From Asticcacaulis sp. UBA2476 (GTDB lineage: Bacteria > Pseudomonadota > Alphaproteobacteria > Caulobacterales > Caulobacteraceae), in the NCBI GenBank assembly GCA_002342035.1, contig DDPE01000041.1, forward strand, positions 36,680 to 100,679: a stretch of DNA of 64,000 bases, given 5' to 3'. This document shows positions 44,008 to 53,817 of the stretch, piece by piece. The number at the start of each line of letters is the position of its first letter. Within the stretch, counting starts at the first letter, position 1. Made by a program: the position numbers and the translations under genes. The notes under the pieces were generated by a model, which did not search any database, had not been told where the DNA came from, and saw only the letters and a list, made by a program, of their open reading frames with translations.

Positions 44008-46125
44008 ATGACCATCGACCGCCGCACGACTTTGGGCCTCATGGCCGCTGCTGCCGCCGCGCCTGCTGTTGGCTTTGCGCAAGGCGCTGCCCCTAATCCC
44101 CTGACAGCGGTATGGACCGGCCCTTATGGCGGCGTCCCGGCATTCGATAAGGTCAAGGTCTCGGATTTCGAGCCGGCTTTTGACGATGCCATGAACATGC
44201 ACCGCAAAGAAATTGATGCCATCACGCGCGTTAAATCCATGCCGACCTTTGAAAACACCATCGTTGCGCTTGAAAAATCCGGTCAGGCGGTTGAGCGCGT
44301 CTATACCTATTACGGCATCTGGAGCGGCAATCTGTCGTCCCCCGACGTTCAGGCGGCGTCCAAGGTTCTCAGCCCGAAATTGGCGGCCTTCAGTGACGAG
44401 ATCAGCCAGAACGAAGCCCTGTTTCAGCGGGTCGAGAGCGTCTACCAAAATCAGGATAAAATGAACCTGACGCCGGAGCAAAAGCGCCTGTTGTGGGTGA
44501 CCTATATCGGCTTTGTGCGCTCAGGGGCCAAGCTGTCGGCGGCGTCAAAAACCCGTATCGCTGAGATCAATAAAGAACTGGCCGGACTGTTTACCCAGTT
44601 CAGCGACAACCTGCTGCACGATGAAGAACAGGTCACCTACCTGACCAAGGCGCAACTGAGCGGTATGCCGCAGGCCTATATCGACAGTGCAGCCGCCACC
44701 GCCAAGAAAAATAGTAAGGACGGCCAATATGGCATCGTCAACACCCGCTCAGCCGCCGATCCGTTCCTGACCTTTGCCACCGATGGTGGTGCGCGCGAAG
44801 TCATCTGGAAGGCCTTCGTCAATCGTGGCGATAATGGCGGCGCGCACGATAACAATGCCCTGATTTCCAAGATCCTGAAGCTGCGTTTTGAGCGCGCGCA
44901 ATTGCTGGGCTATGCCACCCACGCCCACTGGCGACTTGAAAATGCCATGGCCAAGACCCCCGACAATGCCACCAAGCTGATGGAAGCCGTCTGGCCTGCT
45001 GCGGTTGCCCGCGTGAAGGAAGAAGTGGCCGACATGCAAAAAATCGCGGATGCAGAAGGCGTCAAAATAAAAATCGCGCCGTGGGATTACCGCTTCTATG
45101 CCGAAAAGGTGCGCAAAGCCCGCTACGACCTCGATGAAAACGCCATCAAGCCGTATATGCAATTGGATAAGCTGGTCGAGGGCATGTTCTGGGCGTCGGG
45201 TCAGATTTACGGCTTCAGCTTTGAACCGATCACCGATGTGCCGGTCTATCACGAAGATGTCCGCGTCTGGAAAGTCAATAAAGCCGGCAAGATGATCGGG
45301 CTATTCTACTTCGATCCTTATGCCCGTCAGGGTAAGCGCTCCGGTGCGTGGATGAACGCCTATCGCTCCCAATCGCGCATGGACGGCAAGGATATTCTGA
45401 CCATCGTATCCAACAACTCGAACTTCATTAAAACCGCCGATGGCTCACCGGTGCTGATTTCATGGGACGATGCCTCGACCCTGTTCCACGAATTTGGTCA
45501 TGCCATCCACGGCCTGCTGTCCAATGTCACCTATCCGTCATTGGCCGGCACGTCGGTGGCGCGCGATTATGTCGAGTTCCCGTCGCAGCTTAACGAAGAC
45601 TGGCTGGGGACGCCGGAGGTGCTCAACAAATTCGCCCTGCACTATGAAACCGGTAAGCCGATCCCGGCGGATCTGGTCGCCAAGATCGAAAAGGCCGATA
45701 CCTTCAATCAGGGCTTCGGCACGGTCGAATATCTGGCCTCGGCCCTGATCGACATGAAGCTGCATCTGGCCGGTGGGGCTGATATCGACGCCGATGCGTT
45801 CGAGCACGAAGAACTGACCAAGCTCGGTATGCCGTCTGAAATCGTCATGCGCCACCGCACGCCGCAGTTTGCGCACGTCTTCTCATCGGATGGTTATTCG
45901 GCGGGCTACTATTCCTACCTGTGGTCGGACACCTTAACCGCCGACTGCGCCGAAGCCTTTACCGAGGCGGGCGGATTCTACGACAAGGCCGTGGCCGATA
46001 AGCTGGTCAAGGAAGTCTTAAGCCGCGGCAATACGGTCGATCCGGCTGAGGCCTACCGCAACTTCAGGGGTCGTGATGCAGGCATTGCGCCCCTGATGCG
46101 TAAACGCGGCTTCCCGGTCGCTTAA
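44008..46125 (+). CDS. M3-family peptidyl-dipeptidase (Dcp-like), exported
   Basis: A 705-residue zinc peptidase releasing dipeptides from oligopeptide C-termini. A twin-arginine-like signal (DRRTTLGLMAAAAAAP) predicts periplasmic location. The zinc site HEFGHAIH is near residue 497 with the downstream Glu ligand in FVEFPSQLNEDW. C-terminal GYSAGYYSYLWSD is the substrate-binding loop of the family. ATG 44008 follows CGAGG; the longer frame from 43942 has no site. Confidence 0.9.
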   Translation: MTIDRRTTLGLMAAAAAAPAVGFAQGAAPNPLTAVWTGPYGGVPAFDKVKVSDFEPAFDDAMNMHRKEIDAITRVKSMPTFENTIVALEKSGQAVERVYTYYGIWSGNLSSPDVQAASKVLSPKLAAFSDEISQNEALFQRVESVYQNQDKMNLTPEQKRLLWVTYIGFVRSGAKLSAASKTRIAEINKELAGLFTQFSDNLLHDEEQVTYLTKAQLSGMPQAYIDSAAATAKKNSKDGQYGIVNTRSAADPFLTFATDGGAREVIWKAFVNRGDNGGAHDNNALISKILKLRFERAQLLGYATHAHWRLENAMAKTPDNATKLMEAVWPAAVARVKEEVADMQKIADAEGVKIKIAPWDYRFYAEKVRKARYDLDENAIKPYMQLDKLVEGMFWASGQIYGFSFEPITDVPVYHEDVRVWKVNKAGKMIGLFYFDPYARQGKRSGAWMNAYRSQSRMDGKDILTIVSNNSNFIKTADGSPVLISWDDASTLFHEFGHAIHGLLSNVTYPSLAGTSVARDYVEFPSQLNEDWLGTPEVLNKFALHYETGKPIPADLVAKIEKADTFNQGFGTVEYLASALIDMKLHLAGGADIDADAFEHEELTKLGMPSEIVMRHRTPQFAHVFSSDGYSAGYYSYLWSDTLTADCAEAFTEAGGFYDKAVADKLVKEVLSRGNTVDPAEAYRNFRGRDAGIAPLMRKRGFPVA

Positions 46126-46149
46126 GCTACCAAAATATATTGCTAATTC

Positions 46150-46184
46150 AGGGGCTCCGTCTTACCAATGGAGTCCCTTTTTTT
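46150..46184 (+). terminator. Rho-independent terminator of the peptidase gene
   Basis: AGGGGCTCC / GGAGTCCCT (9 bp, one G-U pair) with an 11-nt loop is followed by T7. Confidence 0.8.
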
Positions 46185-46201
46185 ATTCAGAGGTTGCCCC
46201 C

Positions 46202-46327
46202 ATGAAACGTCTGCTGATCATCGCCCTGATCGCCACCCTGCCAGTTCTGTCGGCCTGCAACACCGTCAAGGGCGTAGGCCGTGATATTGAATCCGTCGGT
46301 GACGCGATGGAAAAAGCTGCCGATTAA
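46202..46327 (+). CDS. Entericidin-like small lipoprotein
   Basis: A 41-residue gene too short for usual ORF filters. It encodes MKRLLIIALIATLPVLSAC, which is a lipoprotein signal with the lipobox LSAC (Cys 19). NTVKGVGRDIESVGDAMEK follows, the entericidin A/B signature of a short amphipathic helix. An AGAGG ribosome site lies upstream. The stop is 5 bp before the YdeP-like gene, so both are probably co-transcribed. Entericidins are membrane lipoproteins linked to a stationary-phase lysis and protection pair in E. coli. No partner copy is seen here. Confidence 0.85.
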   Translation: MKRLLIIALIATLPVLSACNTVKGVGRDIESVGDAMEKAAD

Positions 46328-46332
46328 TTCGG

Positions 46333-48516
46333 ATGCCCGACAGACCCTCATCTAAACCCATCGTCGGCGGCGGACCGAAGAAAGTGCTTTATGCACTCAA
46401 AACCGCCCGCCGCATCGGTCTAGAAAATACCGCCAAGGCCCTGACCGCCCATAATACCTGCAAGGCCTGCGGGCTCGGCATGGGCGGTCAGCGCGGCGGC
46501 ATGACCAATGAACTGGATGAGTTCCCCTCCGTCTGCAACAAGTCGATTCAGGCCCAGTCGACAGACATTCAGCCGGGTATTCCGGTTGAGGTCTTAACCC
46601 ATGCATTGAGCGACCTGCGCGAACTGGATGGCCATGAGCTTGAACATCTGGGGCGGCTATCCACGCCCATCTACAAATCCCGTTATGCCGACCGTTTCGA
46701 GCCGATATCGTGGGATGACGCGCTGGATCTGGCGGCGCGCCGGTTTTTAGCTACCACGCCGGAGCGGACGTTTTTTTACTCATCAGGCCGGTCATCCAAC
46801 GAAGCAGGTTTTGTGCTGCAACTGCTGGCGCGGGCTTTTGGGACCAACAATGTCAACAACTGCTCATATTATTGCCATCAGGCGACGGGTGTGGGCTTAG
46901 GCACCACCGTCGGCACCGGCACCTCAACGGTTGAATTAGAAGACTTAAGCCGATGCGATTTCATTCTGGTGATCGGGGCCAATCCGTCATCGAACCATCC
47001 GCGCTTTATCCACCAGCTAAAAAAATGCCGTGAACGTGGCGGCGAAGTCGTCATCATCAACCCCGCCAAAGAAGCTGGCCTCGTTAAATTCGCCATCCCC
47101 AAAAGCCCGAAATCCATGCTTAAGGGCGGGGATTTTATCGCCTCGGATTATCTGCAACCACGCATAGGGTCTGACATGGCGGTGCTCAAAGGGCTGGCCA
47201 AGGCGGTACTCGACATGGGGGCAGAAGACACGGACTTTATTGCGCAGCATAGTCATGATTTCGCAGCCTTTCGCGCCGACATAGAGGCGACCGATTGGGC
47301 CGATATCGAAACCGCGACGGGGTTGTCGCGCGCCGATATTGAGCGGGTTGCGGCCCTTTATGCCAAGGCCGAATCCGCTGTATTTGCCTGGGGCATGGGC
47401 ATTACCCATCACCTTAACGGCGTCGATAATGTCGAATATATCGCCAACCTCGCCCTGCTGCGCGGCCAGATCGGTCGGGTGGGCGCGGGGCTTTTGCCTC
47501 TTCGCGGTCACTCAAACGTACAGGGCATCGGCACCATCGGCGTCAAGCCGGTACTTGCCAAAGAGGTCATGGCGAAGATGGAGGCGGCCTTTGGCCTCAC
47601 CCTGCCGCTTGAGACCGGCCTTGACACCATGGCCTGCATGAAGGCGGCGGCAGACGGCAAGATGGATGCAGCGCTTTTGATGGGCGGCAATCTCTATGAA
47701 GCCAATCCCGACAGTTCATGGGCCGCGAAAGCGCTCAGTCAGGTCGGGTTTAAAATGTACCTGACCACCACCCTCAATAAGGGCCATATCCACGGCATCG
47801 ACAATTCCGAAGCAGTAATCCTGCCGGTCACGGCCCGCGACGAAGAATGGCAACCAACGACGCAGGAATCGATGTTCAACTATGTGCGCCTGTCCGATGG
47901 CGGCATTACGCGCCTCAAAACCGTGCGGCCGGAAAGCGATATTTTGTGCGATCTGGCCACGCGCCTGATGCCGGACTCGCCCGTCGATTTTCAGGCGTTT
48001 AAGGCCCACAAAACCATCCGTGAAGCCATTGCGGGCATCGTCCCCGGCCTTGAAGGGCTGGCTGATATTGATGTCGCCAAGCGCGAATTTCATGTGCGTG
48101 GACGGCTGATGCACACGCCGGAATTTCACACACCTGATGGCAAGGCCCGTTTCATGACCCGCCCTCTGCCGCCGGTTCGTGGCGACACTTTGCTGCTGAC
48201 CACCGTGCGCTCAGAAGGCCAGTTCAACACGATCGTCTATGAGTACAAAGACAGCTACCGCGGTATGGACGACCGCTGGAGCGTCATGATGAATGCGGCT
48301 GATCTAGCACAACATGGCTTGAGCGACGGCGATAGGGCCACCCTCACCTCTGATCATGGCGAGATGGAGAATGTTACTGTGCGCAGCTTTGATATCGCGC
48401 GCGGCTCGGTCATGGCCTATTACCCCGAAGCCAATATTCTGACCGGAACCGCTGTCGATCCACGCAGTAAGACACCGGCGTTTAAATCCACGCCGGTGCG
48501 GATTAAGGCGGCCTGA
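46333..48516 (+). CDS. FdhF/YdeP-family molybdopterin oxidoreductase
   Basis: A 727-residue cytoplasmic molybdoenzyme homologous to the formate dehydrogenase alpha subunit. The N-terminal CKACGLGMGGQRGGMTNE (near residue 43) with a further Cys in SVCNKS is the YdeP-type metal-cluster region. YYCHQATGVGLGTTVGTGTS near residue 180 carries the probable Mo-ligand Cys. The cofactor loops VIGANPSSNHPRF and GLLPLRGHSNVQG and a C-terminal beta-barrel domain (RSEGQFNTIVYEY) complete it. YdeP is linked to acid resistance in E. coli and its substrate is unknown. No formate dehydrogenase partner subunits are adjacent. Confidence 0.87.
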   Translation: MPDRPSSKPIVGGGPKKVLYALKTARRIGLENTAKALTAHNTCKACGLGMGGQRGGMTNELDEFPSVCNKSIQAQSTDIQPGIPVEVLTHALSDLRELDGHELEHLGRLSTPIYKSRYADRFEPISWDDALDLAARRFLATTPERTFFYSSGRSSNEAGFVLQLLARAFGTNNVNNCSYYCHQATGVGLGTTVGTGTSTVELEDLSRCDFILVIGANPSSNHPRFIHQLKKCRERGGEVVIINPAKEAGLVKFAIPKSPKSMLKGGDFIASDYLQPRIGSDMAVLKGLAKAVLDMGAEDTDFIAQHSHDFAAFRADIEATDWADIETATGLSRADIERVAALYAKAESAVFAWGMGITHHLNGVDNVEYIANLALLRGQIGRVGAGLLPLRGHSNVQGIGTIGVKPVLAKEVMAKMEAAFGLTLPLETGLDTMACMKAAADGKMDAALLMGGNLYEANPDSSWAAKALSQVGFKMYLTTTLNKGHIHGIDNSEAVILPVTARDEEWQPTTQESMFNYVRLSDGGITRLKTVRPESDILCDLATRLMPDSPVDFQAFKAHKTIREAIAGIVPGLEGLADIDVAKREFHVRGRLMHTPEFHTPDGKARFMTRPLPPVRGDTLLLTTVRSEGQFNTIVYEYKDSYRGMDDRWSVMMNAADLAQHGLSDGDRATLTSDHGEMENVTVRSFDIARGSVMAYYPEANILTGTAVDPRSKTPAFKSTPVRIKAA

Positions 48517-48533
48517 CTATTTAGGCTGCCAAA

Positions 48534-49019
48534 CTATTTCGGCTGAATATCGATCAACTCAATCTTGAACACCAGAACGCTGCCCGCAGGAATGGGGCCC
48601 ATGGCCTGATCGCCGTAGCCCATTTCTGCGGGCACATAGAGCATCCAGGTATCTCCCTTGTGCATCTTGGGGATGGCGATCTGCCAGGCCTTGACCAGCC
48701 CTTTGAGCGGAAACGCCTGCGGCACTCCTCGTTCATAGGACGAATCGAACTTGGTACCGTCGATCAGCGTGCCTTCATAGTGGACCTTAACCGTGTCGGT
48801 CACCGCCGGTTGTGGCGCGGTCGGGGCCGGCGATGACACGACCTTATAGTACATGCCGCCTTCCAGCGGCAGGACACCCTCTTCCTTAGAGGTTTTCTCA
48901 AGGAACGCCTTACCGGCTTCGGCATTGGCAGCCACCGCGACCGGATCAGGGCCTTTGTTGCAGGCCGACAAACCGGCCATCGACAAAACCGCCATCAACA
49001 CTTTACCCGCCCAGTTCAT
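48534..49019 (-). CDS. FKBP-type peptidyl-prolyl isomerase lipoprotein
   Basis: 161 residues. A lipoprotein signal with lipobox LSAC (Cys 20) anchors it in the envelope. A short FkpA-like N-terminal helix (AGKAFLEKTSKEEGV) precedes the FKBP domain. The signatures are VKVHYEGTLIDGTKFDSSYERG near residue 78 and YGDQAMGPIPAGSVLVFKIEL at the end. It assists proline isomerisation during periplasmic or outer-membrane protein folding. Confidence 0.92.
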   Translation of the reverse strand: MNWAGKVLMAVLSMAGLSACNKGPDPVAVAANAEAGKAFLEKTSKEEGVLPLEGGMYYKVVSSPAPTAPQPAVTDTVKVHYEGTLIDGTKFDSSYERGVPQAFPLKGLVKAWQIAIPKMHKGDTWMLYVPAEMGYGDQAMGPIPAGSVLVFKIELIDIQPK

Positions 49020-49046
49020 AACCTTGACCCTTTAGATTAAAATGCG

Positions 49047-49081
49047 AAAAATGCCTGAAGAACCGCTTCAAAGGCATTTTT
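49047..49081 (-). terminator. Terminator of the threonine ammonia-lyase gene
   Basis: AAAAATGCCTGAAG pairs with CTTCA plus GGCATTTTT (a 2-nt bulge, 5-nt loop). On the minus strand it ends in T5, 66 bp past the gene's stop. Confidence 0.7.
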
Positions 49082-49146
49082 CTCGATATTGATATACGGG
49101 AGAAATGTATTTTTGCGCCAGCAAAAAACTTTCTCACGAAACAGGT

Positions 49147-50349
49147 TTAATCCATACGCAGCGCATAGCCCGTTCTCCGCAAAGCTTCTTCAATTTCATA
49201 GGCATGACGGGCGTCCTGAGTCTCGACCATGATGTCGAACTCAGCGCCCTTAGCCGGGACATCGAGCACCAGGCGATTGTGCGCCACATCGACGATGTTG
49301 CCGCCCTTATCAGATATCACATCAGCCATGCGTGACAACATACCCGGACGGTCGTCGCCCAAAATGCGATAGGTCACGAGGCGTTTTTCACGCACAAGTT
49401 CACGCTGAAGCACGCTGGCCAACAGGCGTAAATCGATATTGCCGCCGCACAGGACCAGACCGACCTTCTGGCCGGCAAAGCGTTCAGCATGACGCAAAAC
49501 CGCTGCCAACCCTGTGGCCCCTGCCCCTTCGGAAACGGTCTTCTCGACATTGACGAACATGGCGATGCCGCGTTCGATGTCGGATTCGTCGATCACGATG
49601 ACATCGTCCACCAAGGGATTGGCGACCTCAAAAGTCAGCTCACCGACCTCCTTAACCGCGATACCCTCAGCAATCGTCGCCCCGCCGGACACGACATTCT
49701 GACGATTGCGTTTAGCGGCAAAGGACGGATACATGGCCGCCTCGACACCGATAATCTTGATCTTAGGGTTGATCGCCTTGGCCGCGACCGCCATGCCCGC
49801 GATCAGCCCACCACCACCGACCGGCACCAGCATCACGTCCAGATCCGGTACGGCTTCCAGCATCTCGATCGCCAAAGTTCCCTGCCCCGCCATAACGTCA
49901 TAGTCATCAAACGGATGGACATAGACGGCCCCGGCTTCGCGGCACAGATCCTGCGCGTGAGCCGATGATTCGTCATAGCTGGCCCCGGCGATCACCACCT
50001 TGGCGCCAAAGCTCTGGGTCTTTTGGATTTTCACGAACGGCGTGCCCTGGGGCATGACGATGGTCGCCGGAATCCCCAGGCGCGTCGCATGATAAGCCAA
50101 GCCTTGGGCGTGATTGCCGGCTGACGCCGCATAGACGCCGCGCGCGCGTTCGTCTTGCGTCAACTGCGCCAGCTTATTGAGCGCACCGCGTTCCTTAAAG
50201 GCCGACGTCATCTGCTGGTTTTCGTACTTGACCCACAGGCTGACCTTGGTGACTGCACTCAGGCGCTGGGAATAGGCGAACGGCGTCTTTAGCACATGGC
50301 CTTCGATGCGCTGGGCGGCGGCCTTTACATCGTCAAACGTCAAACTCAT
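49147..50349 (-). CDS. Threonine ammonia-lyase (PLP) with C-terminal ACT domain
   Basis: A 400-residue fold-type II PLP enzyme deaminating threonine or serine to the 2-oxo acid. The Schiff-base Lys is in MTSAFKERGALN near residue 50, the phosphate loop in VPVGGGGLIAGMA near residue 172, and LVLCGGNIDL near residue 300. Residues about 325-400 form one ACT domain (RILGDDRPGMLSRMADVISDKGGNI), as in the single-ACT TIGR01127 type rather than biosynthetic IlvA with two. ATG 50349 was chosen over a longer frame lacking a ribosome site. Confidence 0.9.
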   Translation of the reverse strand: MSLTFDDVKAAAQRIEGHVLKTPFAYSQRLSAVTKVSLWVKYENQQMTSAFKERGALNKLAQLTQDERARGVYAASAGNHAQGLAYHATRLGIPATIVMPQGTPFVKIQKTQSFGAKVVIAGASYDESSAHAQDLCREAGAVYVHPFDDYDVMAGQGTLAIEMLEAVPDLDVMLVPVGGGGLIAGMAVAAKAINPKIKIIGVEAAMYPSFAAKRNRQNVVSGGATIAEGIAVKEVGELTFEVANPLVDDVIVIDESDIERGIAMFVNVEKTVSEGAGATGLAAVLRHAERFAGQKVGLVLCGGNIDLRLLASVLQRELVREKRLVTYRILGDDRPGMLSRMADVISDKGGNIVDVAHNRLVLDVPAKGAEFDIMVETQDARHAYEIEEALRRTGYALRMD

Positions 50350-50632
50350 GGGTATTCCGATTACGGTTGGGCAAATGAGGCCCTCCCTTAGCACCGGACT
50401 TTACGCGGCATCTACAAAAAAGGCGGCATCGGTAGTTTATGGCGGCAGTTTTATAGAGTGTGTACAGGGAATGATATTATTTCAATTGATACAATTTTCA
50501 CAAAGGCTATTCATCAAACAACACATATTGACCACTTTGCACGCATTTATTCAGACTTAGGGATTATGGTTTTATCATTATCAGCCTATAATCAGATAAA
50601 TACGATCCAGAAGCGATGAAGAAAGCCATAAA

Positions 50633-52666
50633 ATGCCCAAATTCGACACATCTTCGTCTCATGGCTTTGTTCGCATAGCGTGCGTGACGCCCAAGGTACA
50701 TCTGGCCAATCCGCAGGCCAATCTGGCTGAGCATGTGCAACTGGCCAAACGCGCCGATGCGGCCGGTGCCGATCTGGTGGTATTTCCGGAACTCAGCCTG
50801 ACCGGCTATTCGCTGGATGATCTGCTTACCCAATCGACCGTACTGGACGCTGCCCGTCGGGCGCTGATGGACCTTATGGCTAAGACCGCAAGCTTGCGCA
50901 GCGCTATTGTGGCCGGACTGCCTTTGAGGGTGGGCGATGCGGTTTACAACACAGCAGCGGTTGTGCAGGGCGGACTCTGTCTGGGGCTGGTGCCCAAAAT
51001 CTTCCTGCCCAATTACCGCGAATATTATGAAAAGCGCTATTTCGCCTCCGGGCATGGCCTGTCCGCTACGATCAAGCTAGGGGATGTGGGTGTTGCCGTT
51101 TCCCCCGACCTGATCTTTGCCGCGGACGGATTTGAGGCCTTCACCTTTGGCGTGGAGATCTGTGAGGATGTGTGGTCGCCGGATACGCCCTCGACAAAAC
51201 TGGCCTTAGGCGGCGCCACTATGATCGTCAACCTGTCGGCCTCCCCCGTCGTGGTCGGCAAGTCGCGCGCCCGCAAAGCCCTTTGTGCGGCAGCTTCTGA
51301 ACGGCTAATGTGCGCCTATGCCTATTCTGCCGCAGGGCCAGGTGAATCGACCACTGACCTCGCATGGGACGGGCAATCGCTGATTTACGAGTTGGGCGGA
51401 TTGCTGGCCGAGAGTGAGCGTTTTACCTCCGACACCCTGACGCTGGCCGATGTCGACGCCGACCGCATCGTGCAGGATCGCCTCCGTAACGGTACCTTTG
51501 CCGATGCCAGAAGGTTCCAAGGCGCGAAGGAAATGACCCGGATCAGCTTCGATTACCGGCCCCACGACCTGACCGATTTTCATCGCCACGTACCGCGCTT
51601 CCCCTATGTGCCCGCCGACAAACACCGGCTGGATGAAGACTGCTATGAAGCCTTCAATATTCAGGTCCACGGCCTGATGCAGCGGCTGGAGTCGACCGGC
51701 ACACAGCATGTCGTCATCGGCATATCTGGCGGGCTTGATTCCACCCATGCCCTGATCGTGGCGTGCAAGGCCTTTGATCGGTTAGGTATCCCGCGCGAGA
51801 ATATCCACGGCTACACCATGCCCGGATTTGGCACGACGCTGGGCTCCAAGACCGATGCCTTGAAGCTAATGAAGGCTTTGGGGATTTCGGGCGAAATGCT
51901 TGATATTCGCCCCGCCGCCAAACGGATGCTGATGGATATCGGCCACCCTTACGGCGAGGGCAAGCCGGTCTATGATATCAATTTTGAGAATGTGCAGGCG
52001 GGCCTGCGCACCGATTTCCTGTTTCGGCTGGCCGGTGAAAAAAAAGGCTTTGTCGTCGGCACGGGTGATTTGTCGGAGCTGGCGCTCGGCTGGTCGACCT
52101 ACGGCGTCGGCGATCACATGAGCCATTACAATGTCAATTGCGGGGCGCCCAAGACCCTGATCCAGCACCTGATCCGCTGGGCGGCCACTAAGGAATTTGA
52201 CGCCCGCACCGGACGGATTTTGAAATCGGTGCTGGAGCGTGAAATTTCCCCGGAACTGGTGCCGGTCGGGGCCGACGGGGCCTTGCAAAAGACCGAAGAT
52301 AAGGTCGGCCCCTATGAGTTGCAGGACTTTACGCTGTATTACATCACCCGCTTTGGGCTTAAACCGTCAAAGGTCGCTTATCTGGCATACCAAGCGTGGA
52401 AAGACAAAGACGCCGGTGAATGGCCGCAGGATTACCCCGATCACAAAAAACGCAGCTACACCCTGGCCGAGATCAAACACTGGATGGAGGTGTTTTTGTG
52501 GCGGTTCTTCACCACGTCTCAGTTTAAGCGCTCAGCCGTGCCCAATGGGCCCAAGCTGATCTCCGGCGGGGCGCTTAGCCCGCGCGGAGACTGGCGCGCC
52601 CCGTCCGATGCCACGGCCAAAATCTGGCTGGACGAACTGCGCGCCAATGTGCCGGATCAGGTGTAA
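50633..52666 (+). CDS. nadE: Glutamine-dependent NAD+ synthetase
   Basis: A 677-residue two-domain enzyme amidating nicotinate adenine dinucleotide. The N-terminal glutaminase has the nitrilase triad: Glu in VFPELSLTGYS near residue 45, Lys in VPKIFLPNYREYYEKRYF near 121, and Cys in GVEICEDVW near 176. The C-terminal synthetase has the ATP loop ISGGLDSTHAL near residue 364 and GTGDLSELALGWSTYGVGD near 475. Complete; its stop overlaps the convergent SGNH gene by 10 bp. Confidence 0.96.
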   Translation: MPKFDTSSSHGFVRIACVTPKVHLANPQANLAEHVQLAKRADAAGADLVVFPELSLTGYSLDDLLTQSTVLDAARRALMDLMAKTASLRSAIVAGLPLRVGDAVYNTAAVVQGGLCLGLVPKIFLPNYREYYEKRYFASGHGLSATIKLGDVGVAVSPDLIFAADGFEAFTFGVEICEDVWSPDTPSTKLALGGATMIVNLSASPVVVGKSRARKALCAAASERLMCAYAYSAAGPGESTTDLAWDGQSLIYELGGLLAESERFTSDTLTLADVDADRIVQDRLRNGTFADARRFQGAKEMTRISFDYRPHDLTDFHRHVPRFPYVPADKHRLDEDCYEAFNIQVHGLMQRLESTGTQHVVIGISGGLDSTHALIVACKAFDRLGIPRENIHGYTMPGFGTTLGSKTDALKLMKALGISGEMLDIRPAAKRMLMDIGHPYGEGKPVYDINFENVQAGLRTDFLFRLAGEKKGFVVGTGDLSELALGWSTYGVGDHMSHYNVNCGAPKTLIQHLIRWAATKEFDARTGRILKSVLEREISPELVPVGADGALQKTEDKVGPYELQDFTLYYITRFGLKPSKVAYLAYQAWKDKDAGEWPQDYPDHKKRSYTLAEIKHWMEVFLWRFFTTSQFKRSAVPNGPKLISGGALSPRGDWRAPSDATAKIWLDELRANVPDQV

Positions 52667-53817
52667 ATGAGATCAGCCACTGCAGTTGCGATCTGAGCAT
52701 AGCCGCTGACATTGGGGTGCAGGGTATCGCGCATCCATCCCGCCCCATTGGCGGTGCTGTAGTCGGTAAACCGGGTGCGCAGGTCAATGACCGGCACTCC
52801 ATTCGTGACCCCAAGCGCGACCACCGCCGCCGATAGCGTGTTTAGATTGGCGACATAGCTGGTGCCGATAGGGCTTGGTGCCATCAGAATCACGTCCGCA
52901 CCGGCTGCTTTGGCCGCCGTAATCACCGACTGAACATGGCTGGAAAAGGTGGCCGTGGCGGTGGGTGAGGCCTGATTGGCGTCATTAATACCGATATTAA
53001 TAATTACCAGATCCGGGTCATAGGCACCAATGGCATTGACCGGGCCATAGGCATAACCAGAGCCATTGTTGAGGTCAGAGGCCTTGGCACCCGACCAGCC
53101 TGCATTGAGCACCGATATTTCCTTGATCGCCGAATTATAGGCGATGATCCCGGCTAGGTAGGTGGCCTCGGTATTCTGTGCGCGAATATTGAGTACGTTC
53201 GCACCCAAGGCTGTGGTCAAGGTATATTTTTCAAACACCCCCGGCGGCGATGGGGTTTGCATGTTCGAGATGGTCGCCAGATCAGCGCCATCATTGACGC
53301 TCAAAATCCATGCCCGCGCATTGCCACCCGCCTTGGGGTTATAGACCTCGAACGTGTCGCAGGCATTGAGCGGCGCGAAATTGTATTTCGACGGTGGGCT
53401 ATAGCCTGAGACCATCGTGTGATACCCGCCGAGGGTCGAGCCGTTCACCCCGCTCGCCGTGGAAAACGCCCAGCCCTGTAAGGCGGGAAAGGTCACCCGG
53501 CTGTCGTACAGGCGGGTATCGGCGGCGTTGTTATTGCCGATGATCGAAGACCACGACGCCATACCGCCACGGGCATTGATAATAGCGGCCAATTGGGTGG
53601 GCCAGGCACCGGCCTTATTGTTATCACCCATCCCCGCGGCATAGGCGCCGTGGCCCGCCGTCGTGGAATCGCCGATGCATAAAATGCGGGCATTGCGCTC
53701 ACCCGCCGCCACCGCAGCACGGGCCGCGCGCCAGATCGGCAGATCAGGCACAACCGGCCCGCGCACACGGCGGCGACAGGCCGCCACCTGCGGCAGCTTT
53801 AATCCTAATGAGGGCAT
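52657..53817 (-). CDS. SGNH hydrolase-fold protein, candidate GTA-type head-spike fibre (GhsB-like)
   Basis: 386 residues with SGNH blocks: block I GDSTTAGHGAY near residue 48, NIGINDAN near residue 274 and DTLHPNVSGY near residue 366. There is no signal peptide, which is unusual for a catabolic SGNH esterase but expected of a virion protein. The N-terminal 30 residues (MPSLGLKLPQVAACRRR) look like a phage-particle anchoring segment. Its ATG overlaps the stop of the spike-base-like gene by one base (TGATG). The pair recalls the Rhodobacter capsulatus ghsA-ghsB head-spike genes, which lie outside the main GTA cluster. Alternatively it is a leftover prophage receptor-binding esterase. Confidence 0.65.
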   Translation of the reverse strand: MPSLGLKLPQVAACRRRVRGPVVPDLPIWRAARAAVAAGERNARILCIGDSTTAGHGAYAAGMGDNNKAGAWPTQLAAIINARGGMASWSSIIGNNNAADTRLYDSRVTFPALQGWAFSTASGVNGSTLGGYHTMVSGYSPPSKYNFAPLNACDTFEVYNPKAGGNARAWILSVNDGADLATISNMQTPSPPGVFEKYTLTTALGANVLNIRAQNTEATYLAGIIAYNSAIKEISVLNAGWSGAKASDLNNGSGYAYGPVNAIGAYDPDLVIINIGINDANQASPTATATFSSHVQSVITAAKAAGADVILMAPSPIGTSYVANLNTLSAAVVALGVTNGVPVIDLRTRFTDYSTANGAGWMRDTLHPNVSGYAQIATAVADLIYT

